Shown: positions 50,773 to 61,247, counted from the first letter of the stretch. The stretch is DNA of 64,000 nucleotides from Oceanihabitans gracilariae (GCF_042684485.1 NZ_JBHULM010000007.1:186001-250000); one strand, 5' to 3'. The notes: generated from the letters alone by a model not told the origin. Numbers and translations are program-made.

Positions 50773-52185
50773 TTATTTTAACCAACCTCCTCCAAGAGCT
50801 CGGTACAATTCTATGATAGCTTGCAACTCGTCTTTTTTATCTTCTACACTATCTAATTGTGCCGATAATAAACTGTTTTTTGTAGTTAATACATCAGTAT
50901 AATTGGTGCTAGATGAATATTCTAGTAAAGCTTCCGTAAATTCTACAGATTTTTCAAGAGCAGCTATTTGATGTGCTCTCGACGCTTGTTTTTCCTTAGT
51001 CTTGTTGTACGAATACAGGGCATTAGAAATTTCAGAACCTGCATTTAACCAGGCTGCCTTATAATCATAAAAGGACTGTTGTTGAACCGATTTATTTATT
51101 TTTAGTGTTGCCTTGTTTGCTCCGTTCGCAAAAATTGGCTGTGTTAAACCATCTATTAAATTATAGAAAATAGAATTATCGAAAAAATCGGATAAATTTA
51201 ATGAGGACAAACCGCCACTTGCTGAAATGGTCAAGGATGGATAAAAATTTGTTTTTGCTACATTTACATTTTCAAATGCACTTCTAAAAGCCATTTCTGC
51301 TTCTTGGATATCTGGTCTGTTTCTTAACAAGGAAGATGGTATTCCTATTTTTAAATCGGCGTATGCCTCCTGTTCTTTTAAAGATGTTCTTTCTATAGTG
51401 CCAGGTAGTCTGCCCAACAAAATCGCCAAAGCATTTTCTTGTTCTAAAATGGATATTTCTATATCTGGTATAGAAGTTTCTATTTCATACCTACTGGCTT
51501 CACTTTGTACCACTGCGGCACCATCAACCACAGCAGATTCTTTTAAATATTTCATGGTTTCTTGGTCACCAATTCTATTTTCTAAAGTTTTTTTAGTGAT
51601 TTCTAATTGCTCATCTAGAGTCAGCAGATTATAATATGCAGTAGCAATATCTGAAATCAACTGTGTTTGTATGGCTTTAGTGGCAGCTTCGGTCTTTAAA
51701 AAAGAAGCCAGAACCGAACGTTTATTACTACGTAGCTTTCCCCAAACATCTAACTCCCAACTACTACTTAATTGCCCTATATAAGATGTGGTGTTTAAAT
51801 TAATTCCTGTTACACCTCCTAAATTTAATGCGGACTCTGATGTTTTAGATCGTGTTACACTCGCACTTCCATTTAAACTAGGTAAAACCGCTAATTTTGC
51901 TTCGACCAAACTAGCTTTAGCCTGATTTATATTTTCTATAGCAACTTTTAAATCCAAGTTATTTTGCAAGCCTTCTTCTATTAAATTTTGCAAAATACTA
52001 TCGGAAATAATTTCTTTCCAAGGCATTGTAGCCATTGATATTGTATCTTTAACCAATGTATCTCTGTAGTGTTCTGCAAATTCATTATCTGGTGTAGTAT
52101 ATTTTTTATTCATAACACCGCAAGAATTCAACATCAAAATAAATACAGAAATTGGAATGATATATTTTATAGTCTTAAATTTCAT
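50773..52185 (-). CDS. Outer membrane efflux lipoprotein, NodT/TolC family
   Basis: 470 residues. Lipobox MLNSC (Cys22). Two OEP repeats form the alpha-barrel: QNLIEEGLQNNLDLKVAIENINQAKASLVEAKLAVLPSL and, in the second half, GIPSSLLRNRPDIQEAEMAFRSAFENVNVAKTNFYPSLTISASGG, the NodT hallmark. It docks with the RND pump encoded immediately upstream (13-bp gap) and gives substrate passage across the outer membrane. Part of the operon MATE-MFP-RND-OMF on the minus strand. Confidence 0.92.
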   Translation of the reverse strand: MKFKTIKYIIPISVFILMLNSCGVMNKKYTTPDNEFAEHYRDTLVKDTISMATMPWKEIISDSILQNLIEEGLQNNLDLKVAIENINQAKASLVEAKLAVLPSLNGSASVTRSKTSESALNLGGVTGINLNTTSYIGQLSSSWELDVWGKLRSNKRSVLASFLKTEAATKAIQTQLISDIATAYYNLLTLDEQLEITKKTLENRIGDQETMKYLKESAVVDGAAVVQSEASRYEIETSIPDIEISILEQENALAILLGRLPGTIERTSLKEQEAYADLKIGIPSSLLRNRPDIQEAEMAFRSAFENVNVAKTNFYPSLTISASGGLSSLNLSDFFDNSIFYNLIDGLTQPIFANGANKATLKINKSVQQQSFYDYKAAWLNAGSEISNALYSYNKTKEKQASRAHQIAALEKSVEFTEALLEYSSSTNYTDVLTTKNSLLSAQLDSVEDKKDELQAIIELYRALGGGWLK

Positions 52186-52197
52186 AACTATTATAAT

Positions 52198-55100
52198 TTA
52201 TACGTTTAATTTTTCATCTTCATCTCCCCAATCGTGATCTCTATTTCCAACTACTTTTTCTTGTAGACTTTGGAAAATCACAAATAAAACAGGAATTAAT
52301 AAAACACCTAATAAGGTTCCTATAAGCATACCTCCAATTGCCCCTGTACCAATAGTTCGGTTACCTACAGCACCAGCACCTGTAGCAATTATTAAAGGAA
52401 ATAATCCAAAAATAAATGAAAATGAGGTCATTAAAATTGGTCGGAATCTAGCCGTGGCTCCATCTATAGCCGATTGAAGAATTGTTTCTCCTTCTCGTCT
52501 TCTTTGCAAAGCAAACTCTACTATTAAGATACCATTTTTAGCCAGTAACCCAATGAGCATCACTAATGTGATCTGAATATAAATGTTGTTACTAATCCCC
52601 ATTAAATTTGCAAAAATTAAAACTCCAGACAGACCTGCTGGCACAGACAGTAACACACAAACAGGAAGTATAAAGCTCTCATACTGTGCACTTAAAAAGA
52701 AGTAAACAAATACAAAACACAAGATGAATATGAATAAGGTTTGGCTACCTGCGGAAATCTCTTCTCTGGTGATACCTGAATATTCATAACCATAACCGGT
52801 GGGTAAGGTTTGTGCAGCTACTTCTTCAATAGCGCTAATGGCATCACCCGAACTATACCCATCATTTGGCGCCCCACTTATTTTTGCCGCTTTAAATAGA
52901 TTAAAACGGGTTAAACTTTGCGGTCCATAAACCCTTTCTAGACTGATAAATTCGGTAATAGGTGCCATAACACCGTTCTCTTTTTTCACTTTAATAGCAT
53001 TTAAGCTTTCAAGATTGGCTCTAAAGTTTGGCTCTCCCTGATAAATAACTCGGAATTGCTTTCCAAATTTATTGAAGTTTGAAGCATACACCCCGCTTAA
53101 ATAACCTTGCATCACACCTAAAACACCTTCTACATCTAAACCAGCAAGCTTTGTTTTAGCAACATCTACTACCACTTCATATTGCGGAAAAGTAGGGTCG
53201 AATGTTGTGCTGGCATACTGTATTTCTGGTCTTTTACTTAATGCTTCAATAAAATCTTGACTCACATCATAAAGTGCATCTACTGTGCCACCACTTTGAT
53301 CTTGTAATTGCACCTCAAAACCGTTGCTTAAACCAAATCCGGTTATAGTTGGTGGGGCAAAAAATATCATTCGAGCATCTTTTATACCTGCTGTTCTTGC
53401 GAATAACTGACCGATGATATCCTGTACAGATTGTCCCTCTCCCGTACGTTCGGCCCAAGGTTTTAATTTTAAAATAAACATACCATAGTTAGATCCAGAA
53501 CCGCTGATAAAGCCACGACCAGTAGATCTTAAGAACGACTGTACTTCAGGAATATCTTCAATGATTTTCTGTAATTCATCCAACACTTCGTCTGTTCTTT
53601 CCATGGATGATGCTGCGGGTAAACTGATATCGGCAAAAACGGAACCTTGATCTTCATCAGGTACGAAGCCTGTTGGTGTAGTATTCATAAGGTAAACAAA
53701 CACACCAATAAAAACAACGATAATTCCAAAAGCTAATGCCTTTTTATGAGTAAAGAATGTGACTACTTTTTTATATTTATTGGTGGTTTTCTCAAATCCT
53801 ACATTAAACGCTATATAAAAACGTTGCACATAACTTTTTGATTTATGCTCCTCGTGTGGTTTTAATAGTAACGCACATAAAGCAGGACTCAAGGTCAACG
53901 CGTTAACGGCAGACAAAATAATGGCAATAGTAAGTGTTATACCAAACTGTTGATAGAACACCCCAGAAGAACCACTAATAAATGTTACCGGAACAAATAC
54001 AGCTGCCATTACCAAGGTAATAGAAATAATGGCTCCTGAAATTTCACTCATAGCATCTATACTCGCTTTTCGGGCAGATTTATACCCTGAGTCTAATTTT
54101 GAATGAACGGCTTCTACTACAACTATAGCATCATCTACCACAATACCAATAGCGAGCATTAAAGCAAATAAGGTTAATAGGTTTATGGTAAATCCAAATA
54201 AACTTAAGAAAAAGAAAGTTCCTACAATAGCCACAGGTACTGATATCGCAGGAATTAAAGTAGAACGCAAATCTTGTAAAAAGATAAAAACAACAATAAA
54301 AACCAGTATGAAAGCCTCTATTAAGGTACTAATTACCTTATCAATAGATGCATCTAAATAGTCATTAGCATTAACCATTTCTGTATACTTAACACCTTCA
54401 GGAAAGTTTTTGGAAGCTTCTTGTAATATTTCAATCGATTGTGCTACAACATCTTGCGCATTAGATCCTGCAGATTGTGCAATGGCAACACCAATACCTG
54501 GATTACCATTTATAAATGTATCTGTACTGTATGATTGTGATCCTAATTCAACTCTAGCCACATCTTTTAAGCGTAAAATACGTCCATCATCCGTAGTCTT
54601 GATAATAATTTCTTCAAAATCTGTAGCATTTTGTAATTTACCTTTGTACTTTAAAGTGTATTGATACGCTTGATTTCCTTGCAAACCTAATTCACCAGGT
54701 GCAGCTTCAAGGTTTTGATCATTAAGTGCTGCGGTAATATCGGATGGAATTAAACCGTAGTTTGCCATAATGTTGGCCTTTAGCCAAATACGCATACTGT
54801 AATCTTTAGCACCAAATGCTGAAGCACTACCAACACCATCGACTCTTTTTAATACTGGTACGAGATTGATTTCGGCATAATTCTGGATAAATTCTTCATC
54901 ATAATTTTCACTTTCACTGTACAGCCCAAAAATAAGTACATTACTACTTTGCTGTTTTTTTGTAGTGACACCAGATTGTGTTACCTCTGAAGGTAATAAA
55001 TTTGTAGCGGTAGAGACACTATTTTGAACATTTACTGCTGCGATATCAGGATCAGTGCCTAGTTCAAAATATACCGTTATACTTGCTGAACCACTAGTTG

Positions 55101-55344
55101 CAGTAGAGGTCATATAGGTCATACCTTCTACACCATTAATGGCTTCTTCTAAAGGAACTATTACACTATTCAAAACAGCTTCTGCATTGGCACCATCGTA
55201 AGAGGCAGAGACTTGTACTGTTGGTGGTGCAATATCAGGATATTGAGATACTGGTAATGTGGTTATTCCGATAACTCCTAAAATCAAAATGATAATAGAA
55301 ATTACCGCTGAAAGCACCGGTCGTTTTATAAATTTATTAAACAT
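52198..55344 (-). CDS. RND multidrug efflux transporter, HAE1/AcrB family
   Basis: 1048 residues, standard length. Twelve transmembrane helices in two halves, with the start MFNKFIKRPVLSAVISIIILILGVIGI. The proton-relay Asp pair is in LMLAIGIVVDDAIVVVEA. Porter-domain signatures include LPVSQYPDIAPPTVQVSASYDGANAEAV, and the second-half helix has LLAKNGILIVEFAL. It is the inner-membrane pump of a tripartite system with the adaptor upstream (10-bp gap) and the NodT outer membrane factor downstream. Substrates are likely hydrophobic drugs or bile-like compounds. Confidence 0.95.
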   Translation of the reverse strand: MFNKFIKRPVLSAVISIIILILGVIGITTLPVSQYPDIAPPTVQVSASYDGANAEAVLNSVIVPLEEAINGVEGMTYMTSTATSGSASITVYFELGTDPDIAAVNVQNSVSTATNLLPSEVTQSGVTTKKQQSSNVLIFGLYSESENYDEEFIQNYAEINLVPVLKRVDGVGSASAFGAKDYSMRIWLKANIMANYGLIPSDITAALNDQNLEAAPGELGLQGNQAYQYTLKYKGKLQNATDFEEIIIKTTDDGRILRLKDVARVELGSQSYSTDTFINGNPGIGVAIAQSAGSNAQDVVAQSIEILQEASKNFPEGVKYTEMVNANDYLDASIDKVISTLIEAFILVFIVVFIFLQDLRSTLIPAISVPVAIVGTFFFLSLFGFTINLLTLFALMLAIGIVVDDAIVVVEAVHSKLDSGYKSARKASIDAMSEISGAIISITLVMAAVFVPVTFISGSSGVFYQQFGITLTIAIILSAVNALTLSPALCALLLKPHEEHKSKSYVQRFYIAFNVGFEKTTNKYKKVVTFFTHKKALAFGIIVVFIGVFVYLMNTTPTGFVPDEDQGSVFADISLPAASSMERTDEVLDELQKIIEDIPEVQSFLRSTGRGFISGSGSNYGMFILKLKPWAERTGEGQSVQDIIGQLFARTAGIKDARMIFFAPPTITGFGLSNGFEVQLQDQSGGTVDALYDVSQDFIEALSKRPEIQYASTTFDPTFPQYEVVVDVAKTKLAGLDVEGVLGVMQGYLSGVYASNFNKFGKQFRVIYQGEPNFRANLESLNAIKVKKENGVMAPITEFISLERVYGPQSLTRFNLFKAAKISGAPNDGYSSGDAISAIEEVAAQTLPTGYGYEYSGITREEISAGSQTLFIFILCFVFVYFFLSAQYESFILPVCVLLSVPAGLSGVLIFANLMGISNNIYIQITLVMLIGLLAKNGILIVEFALQRRREGETILQSAIDGATARFRPILMTSFSFIFGLFPLIIATGAGAVGNRTIGTGAIGGMLIGTLLGVLLIPVLFVIFQSLQEKVVGNRDHDWGDEDEKLNV

Positions 55345-55354
55345 AATTTCTATT

Positions 55355-56527
55355 TTATTGGTTAGTAGATGTTACTTTTTCGGTGATTTGCTGTAAAGCT
55401 TTTATATCACTGTCTTTTACTTGAACTGGTTTTATTTCTTTACCACTAGTTAAGCCTGAAATACCTTCAAGAACTACTTGGTCACCATCTTTAAGTCCGT
55501 CTGTAACAATATAGGCTTGTCCAGAATTTGTTGCGGTTACCGTAATTTTTTTAGATTGAACTTGAGACTGGTCGTTAACCAAATACACATAAACACCACC
55601 TTGAATTTCGAAAGTAGCGGATTGTGGAATTAAATATGCACCTTCAATAGTTCTTGGAAGTTGTATGGTGGCACTATTACCTGTTCTCAATAAATTATCT
55701 GGATTATCAAAAATAGCACGGACATTAAACGAACCGGTTTCTTCGTCTACTTGACCACTAACAGTTTGAATTTTTCCTTTTTGGTCAAAAGCCGTATAAT
55801 CAGGAAGCAAAAGAGAAACTTCATCTAAACTCTTTAGCAAGCCAACCTTTGCAAATTCTAAATACGTTTTTTCGTTAATTGAGAAATAGGCATATACTTG
55901 TTTAATATTAGAAACTGTAGTTAAAGGCTCGGTAATATTACTATTAACCAAACTTCCTAGTTTATAAGGTAACGAACCAATATAGCCCGAAACTGGTGCT
56001 GTAATTTTAGTATAATTAAAGCTGGTTTGTGCATTAGAATAATTGGCTTGTGCTTGTTCTAAAGCTGCTTCCGCTGCTGTAAGTGAGTTTTCAGCAGAGG
56101 TCAACTCAAACTTGCTGATAATTTCTCTGTTTACTAAAGGTTTTGCTTTTTCAACATCCACTTGAGCAGAACTAACATTCGCTTTTGCACTGCTAACAGC
56201 CGCTTTAGTACTTAAAAGGTCTTGTTGGTATTCAGGGGCATTTAATGAAAAAAGCAGCTGCCCCTTCTGTACATATTCTCCTTCATCTACATGCACCTTT
56301 TCTATAAACCCTTCCACTCTTGGATAAATTTCAATGTTTTCGGTACCTTCAATGGTTACTGGAAATTCTCTATAAAGTTCTATATCTTTTTTTGCTATGG
56401 TTAACACTTTATAGTCTTCTACACCTTTACCAAATTCTGGCTTCTTTTGGTTATTACACGATGTGAATAAAATTACCATGAACAATAAATAGTAATAGTT
56501 CTGTATATTGATTTTTTGATATTTCAT
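55355..56527 (-). CDS. RND periplasmic adaptor (membrane fusion lipoprotein)
   Basis: 390 residues. Lipobox LFTSC at the end of the signal peptide. The lipoyl/hairpin/beta-barrel order is evident: EGFIEKVHVDEGEYVQKGQLLFSL (lipoyl half), a coiled-coil rich in Ala and Gln (about 95-165), YTKITAPVSGYIGSLPYKLGSLV (second lipoyl half), then beta-barrel and membrane-proximal parts. It links the RND pump and NodT protein. 10 bp separate it from the pump gene. Confidence 0.92.
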   Translation of the reverse strand: MKYQKINIQNYYYLLFMVILFTSCNNQKKPEFGKGVEDYKVLTIAKKDIELYREFPVTIEGTENIEIYPRVEGFIEKVHVDEGEYVQKGQLLFSLNAPEYQQDLLSTKAAVSSAKANVSSAQVDVEKAKPLVNREIISKFELTSAENSLTAAEAALEQAQANYSNAQTSFNYTKITAPVSGYIGSLPYKLGSLVNSNITEPLTTVSNIKQVYAYFSINEKTYLEFAKVGLLKSLDEVSLLLPDYTAFDQKGKIQTVSGQVDEETGSFNVRAIFDNPDNLLRTGNSATIQLPRTIEGAYLIPQSATFEIQGGVYVYLVNDQSQVQSKKITVTATNSGQAYIVTDGLKDGDQVVLEGISGLTSGKEIKPVQVKDSDIKALQQITEKVTSTNQ

Positions 56528-56614
56528 TTTCTTTGTTTTTTTAATTGGAATTGTAAAAATCTCTTATATTTAGTATTCAAAATCAATTGACGAATTCGAA
56601 TAACACTTCTAATT

Positions 56615-58072
56615 TTAGGTTGAATTTATTGATAGGCTTTTTTTAATTTGTGTTTGTGCGTTTACTGTATATTTTTTTACTAAGAGTAGTGATACAATAG
56701 CAGCAATACTATCACTAATAGGAAAAGCTATCCAAATACCTGTTAAACCATAATTATAATTTAGTAAATACGCTATCGGAATAAATAATATAATGGGGCG
56801 CAATAGTGCTAAAAAGACTGCTGTTTTATTCTTTTGAATCGCCTGAAAATATCTAGTTATTATAATTTGAACAGCATAAAATGGAATTGAAATAGCAAAT
56901 ATTTGTAAAGCATTTTTTGTAATAGCAAATACATTTTGGTTTCCATTACTTTCTATAAAAACACTTGTAATTTGCGTTGGAAAAAACTCTAAAATAAAAA
57001 AACCAAAAACGGTTACAATACTTACTATTTTTACGGCAAGTTCTAATGTTTTACGTGATCTATCAAAACGGTTTGCACCATAATTAAAACTTATAATAGG
57101 CTGCATTGCGTCACCAGTACCTAAAGCAATCATCATAAAAAAAACGTTTACGCCAAATAGTATTCCCATAGCCGCAACACCATCAGTTCCTCCAGAATTT
57201 AATAATAAACTATTTGCAAACACATTCTGAAAACTAATAGCTATATCCATTAAAAACGGTGCTAACCCTACAAGCAATACAGGAAAAATAATTGATTTTT
57301 GTAGTCTTATTTGCTTCCATTTCAATTTCACTAAACTTTTTCCACTTGCATAATATCTAATTAAAAGTATCGCATTTGTAGCCTGAGCAATTATGGTGGC
57401 TAATGCAGCACCACGTATACCTAAATTAAATATTTTCATAAAAACATAATCTAAGCATAAGTTTATTACACAAGAAAGCACTAGAAGTTTTGCAGGAAAT
57501 GTTGGGTTTCCTTCGGCTCTACATGTAAATTCTAAAGCCAGAAAAAAACTAAGTGGAAATCCTAAAATTATAACCAATAAATACTCTGCTGATAAATTTA
57601 ATAAGGTACCACTTGCTCCAAATAACTCCAATAAGGGCTTGTAATAAATAAGACCAAGTCCTGTAAAAAGTAACATGACTAAGAATATACATGCAATAAC
57701 ATTTCCTAAAATAGTACTTGCTTTCTCTGGTTGAGATTCTCCTAAGTATTTGGCAATTAAAATCCCAGAACCACTACCAAATAACAATATTAATCCAAAC
57801 TGAAAGAGTGTAACAGGAAATACCATTGTTACTGCAGATAAGCCTTCTACACCAACATACTGTCCTACAAAAATACGATCCACAAAATTGTAAAGTGCAT
57901 TAATTAACATCCCTAAAACCGCAGGACCAACAAAGGCAAAAAGTAGTTTAGGTATGGAGTCGTTTATCAAGGAATATTTTTCCTCAGTAACCACACTTTT
58001 TTCAGAAACTTCATTTTTCTTAGGCTTTAAGAATAGAATTGTATTTTTAAATATGTGTATTAAATTACTCAT
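56615..58072 (-). CDS. MATE-family multidrug exporter
   Basis: 485 residues with twelve transmembrane helices in two MatE repeats. The first has GPAVLGMLINALYNFVDRIFVGQYVGVEGLSAVTMVFP; the second has GIRGAALATIIAQATNAILLI and MQPIISFNYGANRFDRSRKTLELA. It resembles the NorM/MepA group (multidrug/Na+ or H+ antiporters). It is the first gene of the minus-strand set with the RND pump, 87 bp upstream of the adaptor, so two efflux types may share one transcript. The AraC regulator gene is divergent, 130 bp away. Confidence 0.9.
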   Translation of the reverse strand: MSNLIHIFKNTILFLKPKKNEVSEKSVVTEEKYSLINDSIPKLLFAFVGPAVLGMLINALYNFVDRIFVGQYVGVEGLSAVTMVFPVTLFQFGLILLFGSGSGILIAKYLGESQPEKASTILGNVIACIFLVMLLFTGLGLIYYKPLLELFGASGTLLNLSAEYLLVIILGFPLSFFLALEFTCRAEGNPTFPAKLLVLSCVINLCLDYVFMKIFNLGIRGAALATIIAQATNAILLIRYYASGKSLVKLKWKQIRLQKSIIFPVLLVGLAPFLMDIAISFQNVFANSLLLNSGGTDGVAAMGILFGVNVFFMMIALGTGDAMQPIISFNYGANRFDRSRKTLELAVKIVSIVTVFGFFILEFFPTQITSVFIESNGNQNVFAITKNALQIFAISIPFYAVQIIITRYFQAIQKNKTAVFLALLRPIILFIPIAYLLNYNYGLTGIWIAFPISDSIAAIVSLLLVKKYTVNAQTQIKKSLSINST

Positions 58073-58087
58073 TCACTGTATTATAAC

Positions 58088-58121
58088 TGTTTACAATGCA
58101 AAGGTATCTACAGTGTAAACA
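58088..58121. promoter_or_regulatory. Inverted repeat TGTTTACA...TGTAAACA in the MATE-AraC divergent gap
   Basis: TGTTTACA (58088-58095) and TGTAAACA (58114-58121) are perfect inverted 8-mers with 18 bases between, about 16-49 bp upstream of the MATE start. The minus-strand -7-like TACCTTTG (58099-58106) lies between the arms. On the plus strand TATTTTTG (58171-58178) is a -7-like element for the AraC gene. A regulator bound at the arms would block the efflux operon. Confidence 0.45.
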
Positions 58122-58202
58122 AAAATGTGAATTACAATTTGTGTAAAAAAGATTATTATTTAGGTTTTTGTATTTTTGCACTCCTAATTAAAGCCATTGC
58201 AT

Positions 58203-59096
58203 ATGAAAATATTTAGCGATATCAACTCTTATTTTTTAAACCATACGCAACCTGCTAATGATTATGCGAACAGTTTTTTTATACGAAGAATAGCAAAGGG
58301 TATGAAACATGTAGAACCCGATGATGAGTTTTGGGGACCCCATAAGCGCGATTTTTTTGAGATTGCTATTTTACATAAGAGTACTACCAACATTCAAATT
58401 GGTAATCAAACCCTTAATCAATTAGAGAATAGCTTAGCCATTGTTTCCCCTTTTCAAGTTATTAATTATAGTAAAGTACCACCCAATGACGATTATGGCT
58501 ATATCATTTATTTTAATGCCTCAATATTTACTAATTTAAATCAGTCCTATAGGTTACAAAACGAATTTCCTTTTTTCAAAATCCATACTATTCCTATTTA
58601 TCAAACGTCTGAAAACGATTTTAAAGCTATATTACCTATTGCTCAAGAATTATATAAAGAATCTAGGAGTACAGAAATACACAATAAGGAGGTTGTTAGA
58701 TCGCTATTATTAATTTTACTTTATAAGGTAAAGCGTGCAACTCAAAATAATAAAGGAATAGTCTCCACTAATAGGTTTGACAGTATTATGACTAAATTTG
58801 AACAACAGATCCTTAAGGGAAATAATAAATTCTTTACAGTCAACGAATATGCAGAACAAATGAATATTAGTCCAATTTACCTCACGGAATGTGTTAAGAA
58901 CGCTACAGGTAAGAGCGCTCAAAAAGTACTTATAGACTATAAAATGTTATATGCAAAAACATTATTACATCAAATAGATAAGTCGATTTCAGAGGTTGCC
59001 TATGCCTTAAATTTTAATGAAGTTGCTAATTTTAATCAGTTTTTTAAGCGCAATATGGGAATTACAGCAACTCAATTTCGTAAACGTAATACTTAA
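58203..59096 (+). CDS. AraC-family transcriptional regulator
   Basis: 297 residues from ATG 58203 (MKIFSDINSYF); a TTG two codons upstream is also possible. The N-terminal 170 residues form a cupin-like sensing domain (FFEIAILHKSTTNIQIGNQTLNQLENSLAIVSPFQ). The C-terminus is the AraC HTH pair, FFTVNEYAEQMNISPIYLTECVKNATGKSAQKVL then SISEVAYALNFNEVANFNQFFKRNMGIT. Divergent from the MATE/RND operon across a 130-bp gap, it is the likely regulator of that operon. Its stop codon shares four bases (TTAA) with the stop of the convergent peroxiredoxin gene. Confidence 0.9.
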   Translation: MKIFSDINSYFLNHTQPANDYANSFFIRRIAKGMKHVEPDDEFWGPHKRDFFEIAILHKSTTNIQIGNQTLNQLENSLAIVSPFQVINYSKVPPNDDYGYIIYFNASIFTNLNQSYRLQNEFPFFKIHTIPIYQTSENDFKAILPIAQELYKESRSTEIHNKEVVRSLLLILLYKVKRATQNNKGIVSTNRFDSIMTKFEQQILKGNNKFFTVNEYAEQMNISPIYLTECVKNATGKSAQKVLIDYKMLYAKTLLHQIDKSISEVAYALNFNEVANFNQFFKRNMGITATQFRKRNT

Positions 59097-59743
59097 GATA
59101 AGTTTTTCAAAGCGTCAATAACCTCATTAGGCTCTGAACGAGTTCTATAATCAACATTGACATAGCTCCATTTCACTATTCCGTCATTTCCCAACACAAA
59201 TGTGGCTGGAATTGGTAATATTTTACCATTTCCATTATTGATTTTTTCCAAATCAAGATTACGATCTACTTGCATATGTTCAATCAAAAAATCTGGAACT
59301 TCCCAGGCAACACCATATTGCGAAGCAACTTTTGCATCTTGGTCAGACAATACTATAAATTCCATTTTACTAATTTCACTTTTTGTCATTGACCCATCTG
59401 GCACTTGTGGGCTGATAGCAACAAGTGTAGCACCAAGCTCATGAATATCATTTAATCTAGCTTGTAAGGCTCTAAGCTGTAAATTACAGTACGGACACCA
59501 GTCACCACGATAAAATGTTACAACAACTGGCCCTTTATCTAGCAAAATATCTAACGCTATAGATTTTCCTTCAGGGGTAGGTAGTTTAAATTTTGGTGCT
59601 TTTTGCCCTATTTTAATAGCATTATCTCCTTGTTGGAAGGCTTTTGCTTTACTAATAATTTCATCAACGCCTTTCATAAAGTCAGGATTAGCTTGTCGTC
59701 CTGCTGCAATTTTAGCTTTAGTTTGTGCTCTTAAATTATTCAT
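59093..59743 (-). CDS. AhpC/TSA-family peroxiredoxin-like protein
   Basis: 216 residues without a signal peptide. The thioredoxin-fold peroxiredoxin domain starts at about 48 (KIGQKAPKFKLPTPEGKSIALDILLDKGPVVVTFYRGDWCPYCNLQLRAL) with Cys83 and Cys86 as CPYC. GATLVAISPQVPDGS and GIVKWSYVNVDYRTRSEPNEVIDAL follow. The CxxC pair suggests a disulfide-forming (Prx-like/BcpB-type) mechanism rather than a typical 2-Cys peroxiredoxin. It likely detoxifies peroxides in the cytosol. It is convergent with the AraC gene and overlaps its stop codon. Confidence 0.87.
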   Translation of the reverse strand: MNNLRAQTKAKIAAGRQANPDFMKGVDEIISKAKAFQQGDNAIKIGQKAPKFKLPTPEGKSIALDILLDKGPVVVTFYRGDWCPYCNLQLRALQARLNDIHELGATLVAISPQVPDGSMTKSEISKMEFIVLSDQDAKVASQYGVAWEVPDFLIEHMQVDRNLDLEKINNGNGKILPIPATFVLGNDGIVKWSYVNVDYRTRSEPNEVIDALKNLS

Positions 59744-60024
59744 TTTTTTTATTGTTTGTGGTTTTACCGGTTGTGAGTTTTCTCATTAAAAGTAACCCTA
59801 GATGATTCACTTTTGAAATTGTATATTCAATGTACTTTTAGACATTACTGTCCGCAAGATAAAGACGCTCGTGTTAAACGGTATTAATTTTACCCCTATT
59901 TTCTTGTTTCAATTTTTATGTTACCATTGATTAGCATTTTTTTTGCCAATGCCCATCTGATATACCCGTACTCCTTATTGTTATTATTTCTACTTTATAT
60001 ATGCTATGCTTAAAACTTAATAGA

Positions 60025-61245
60025 TTACTCATATCGTAATGCTGTAATTGGGTCTAGAGCCGAAGCTTTTCTTGCTGGATACCATCCAAAAAAGATACCA
60101 GTAACCGCACATACTGCAAAGGAAATTATAATAGAATACATAGCAACGCTTGTTGGCCAATTTAAGAATTTTTCGATGAAAACGGTTGATCCTAGTCCTA
60201 GGATAACACCTAAAACACCACCTGTAATACTTATTAAAATTGCTTCAATTAAAAACTGCATTAAGATATCTGCTCCTTTTGCTCCTACTGCCATACGTAA
60301 ACCAATTTCTTTGGTACGTTCTTTAACTGAAACATACATGATATTCATAATACCAATACCACCAATTAATAGAGATATACTAGCTACTGCAACTAATAAA
60401 ACGGTAAGCATTTCACTTGTAGAACTAAAGGTAGAAATAAGCTCTTCCATAGAACGCACAGTAAAATCATCTTCCTCACCATCTAGTAATTTATGTTCGG
60501 TACGTAAAATGGCACTAACCTGCTCTACGGCATCTGGAGCATCATCTTCACTAATAGCAGAAGCTATAATTTGGTTTAGGTGATCTATAGCTAAAATACG
60601 TTTTTGAACTGTGGTATAAGGCGCAATCACAACATCGTCTTGATCTTGACCAAAGGTGTTCTCTCCTTTTTCCTCTAATACCCCAATTACTTTAAAAGGA
60701 ATATTGTTAAAACGAATCATTTGCCCTACAGGTTCTTGTCCATCAGGAAATACATTCTCAACTACTGTTTGCCCTATCACAGCAACTTTAGAAGCCGATT
60801 TCACTTCTGCATCAGTAAACATACTACCACTTTGTAAACCAACTACCTTGATATTTAAATATTCAGGGTTTACACCATAAATGGAAGAAGGCCAGTTGTT
60901 AGAACCATTAATAATTTGTCCGTTACCATTAACTAAAGGTGTGATGTAGCTAATTAAATCAGACTGCTCTTTTATAGTTTCATAATTTGCTAAAGTTAAG
61001 GTTTGTACATCTCCTCCACTACCTCTTGCAGGACCTCTGTTGTCTGCTCCTGGTTGAATGGTTATCATATTAGAACCCATTGCAGAAATAGTAGTACGAA
61101 TACTTTCTTTAGAGCCTTCACCTATAGCTAACATAGCAATTACAGAAGCAACACCAATGATGATTCCTAGCATAGTTAGCAAGGTTCTTGTTTTATTAAG
61201 AACAATGGCTTTTGTAGCGATTTTAAATAAATTTAATAGTCTCAT
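60025..61245 (-). CDS. macB: ABC transporter permease, MacB type
   Basis: 406 residues. N-terminal cytoplasmic stretch and first helix (LFKIATKAIVLNKTRTLLTMLGIIIGVASVIAMLAIGEG), a large periplasmic MacB_PCD domain (about 45-270) and three C-terminal FtsX helices (SISLLIGGIGIMNIMYVSVKERTKEIGLRMAVGAKGADI, then GWYPARKASALDPITALRYE). Unlike E. coli MacB, the ATPase is a separate gene, 2 bp upstream. It should form a MacAB-TolC export complex with the neighbours for drugs, lipids or peptides. It is the last gene in the minus-strand operon. Confidence 0.9.
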   Translation of the reverse strand: MRLLNLFKIATKAIVLNKTRTLLTMLGIIIGVASVIAMLAIGEGSKESIRTTISAMGSNMITIQPGADNRGPARGSGGDVQTLTLANYETIKEQSDLISYITPLVNGNGQIINGSNNWPSSIYGVNPEYLNIKVVGLQSGSMFTDAEVKSASKVAVIGQTVVENVFPDGQEPVGQMIRFNNIPFKVIGVLEEKGENTFGQDQDDVVIAPYTTVQKRILAIDHLNQIIASAISEDDAPDAVEQVSAILRTEHKLLDGEEDDFTVRSMEELISTFSSTSEMLTVLLVAVASISLLIGGIGIMNIMYVSVKERTKEIGLRMAVGAKGADILMQFLIEAILISITGGVLGVILGLGSTVFIEKFLNWPTSVAMYSIIISFAVCAVTGIFFGWYPARKASALDPITALRYE

Positions 61246-61247
61246 AA

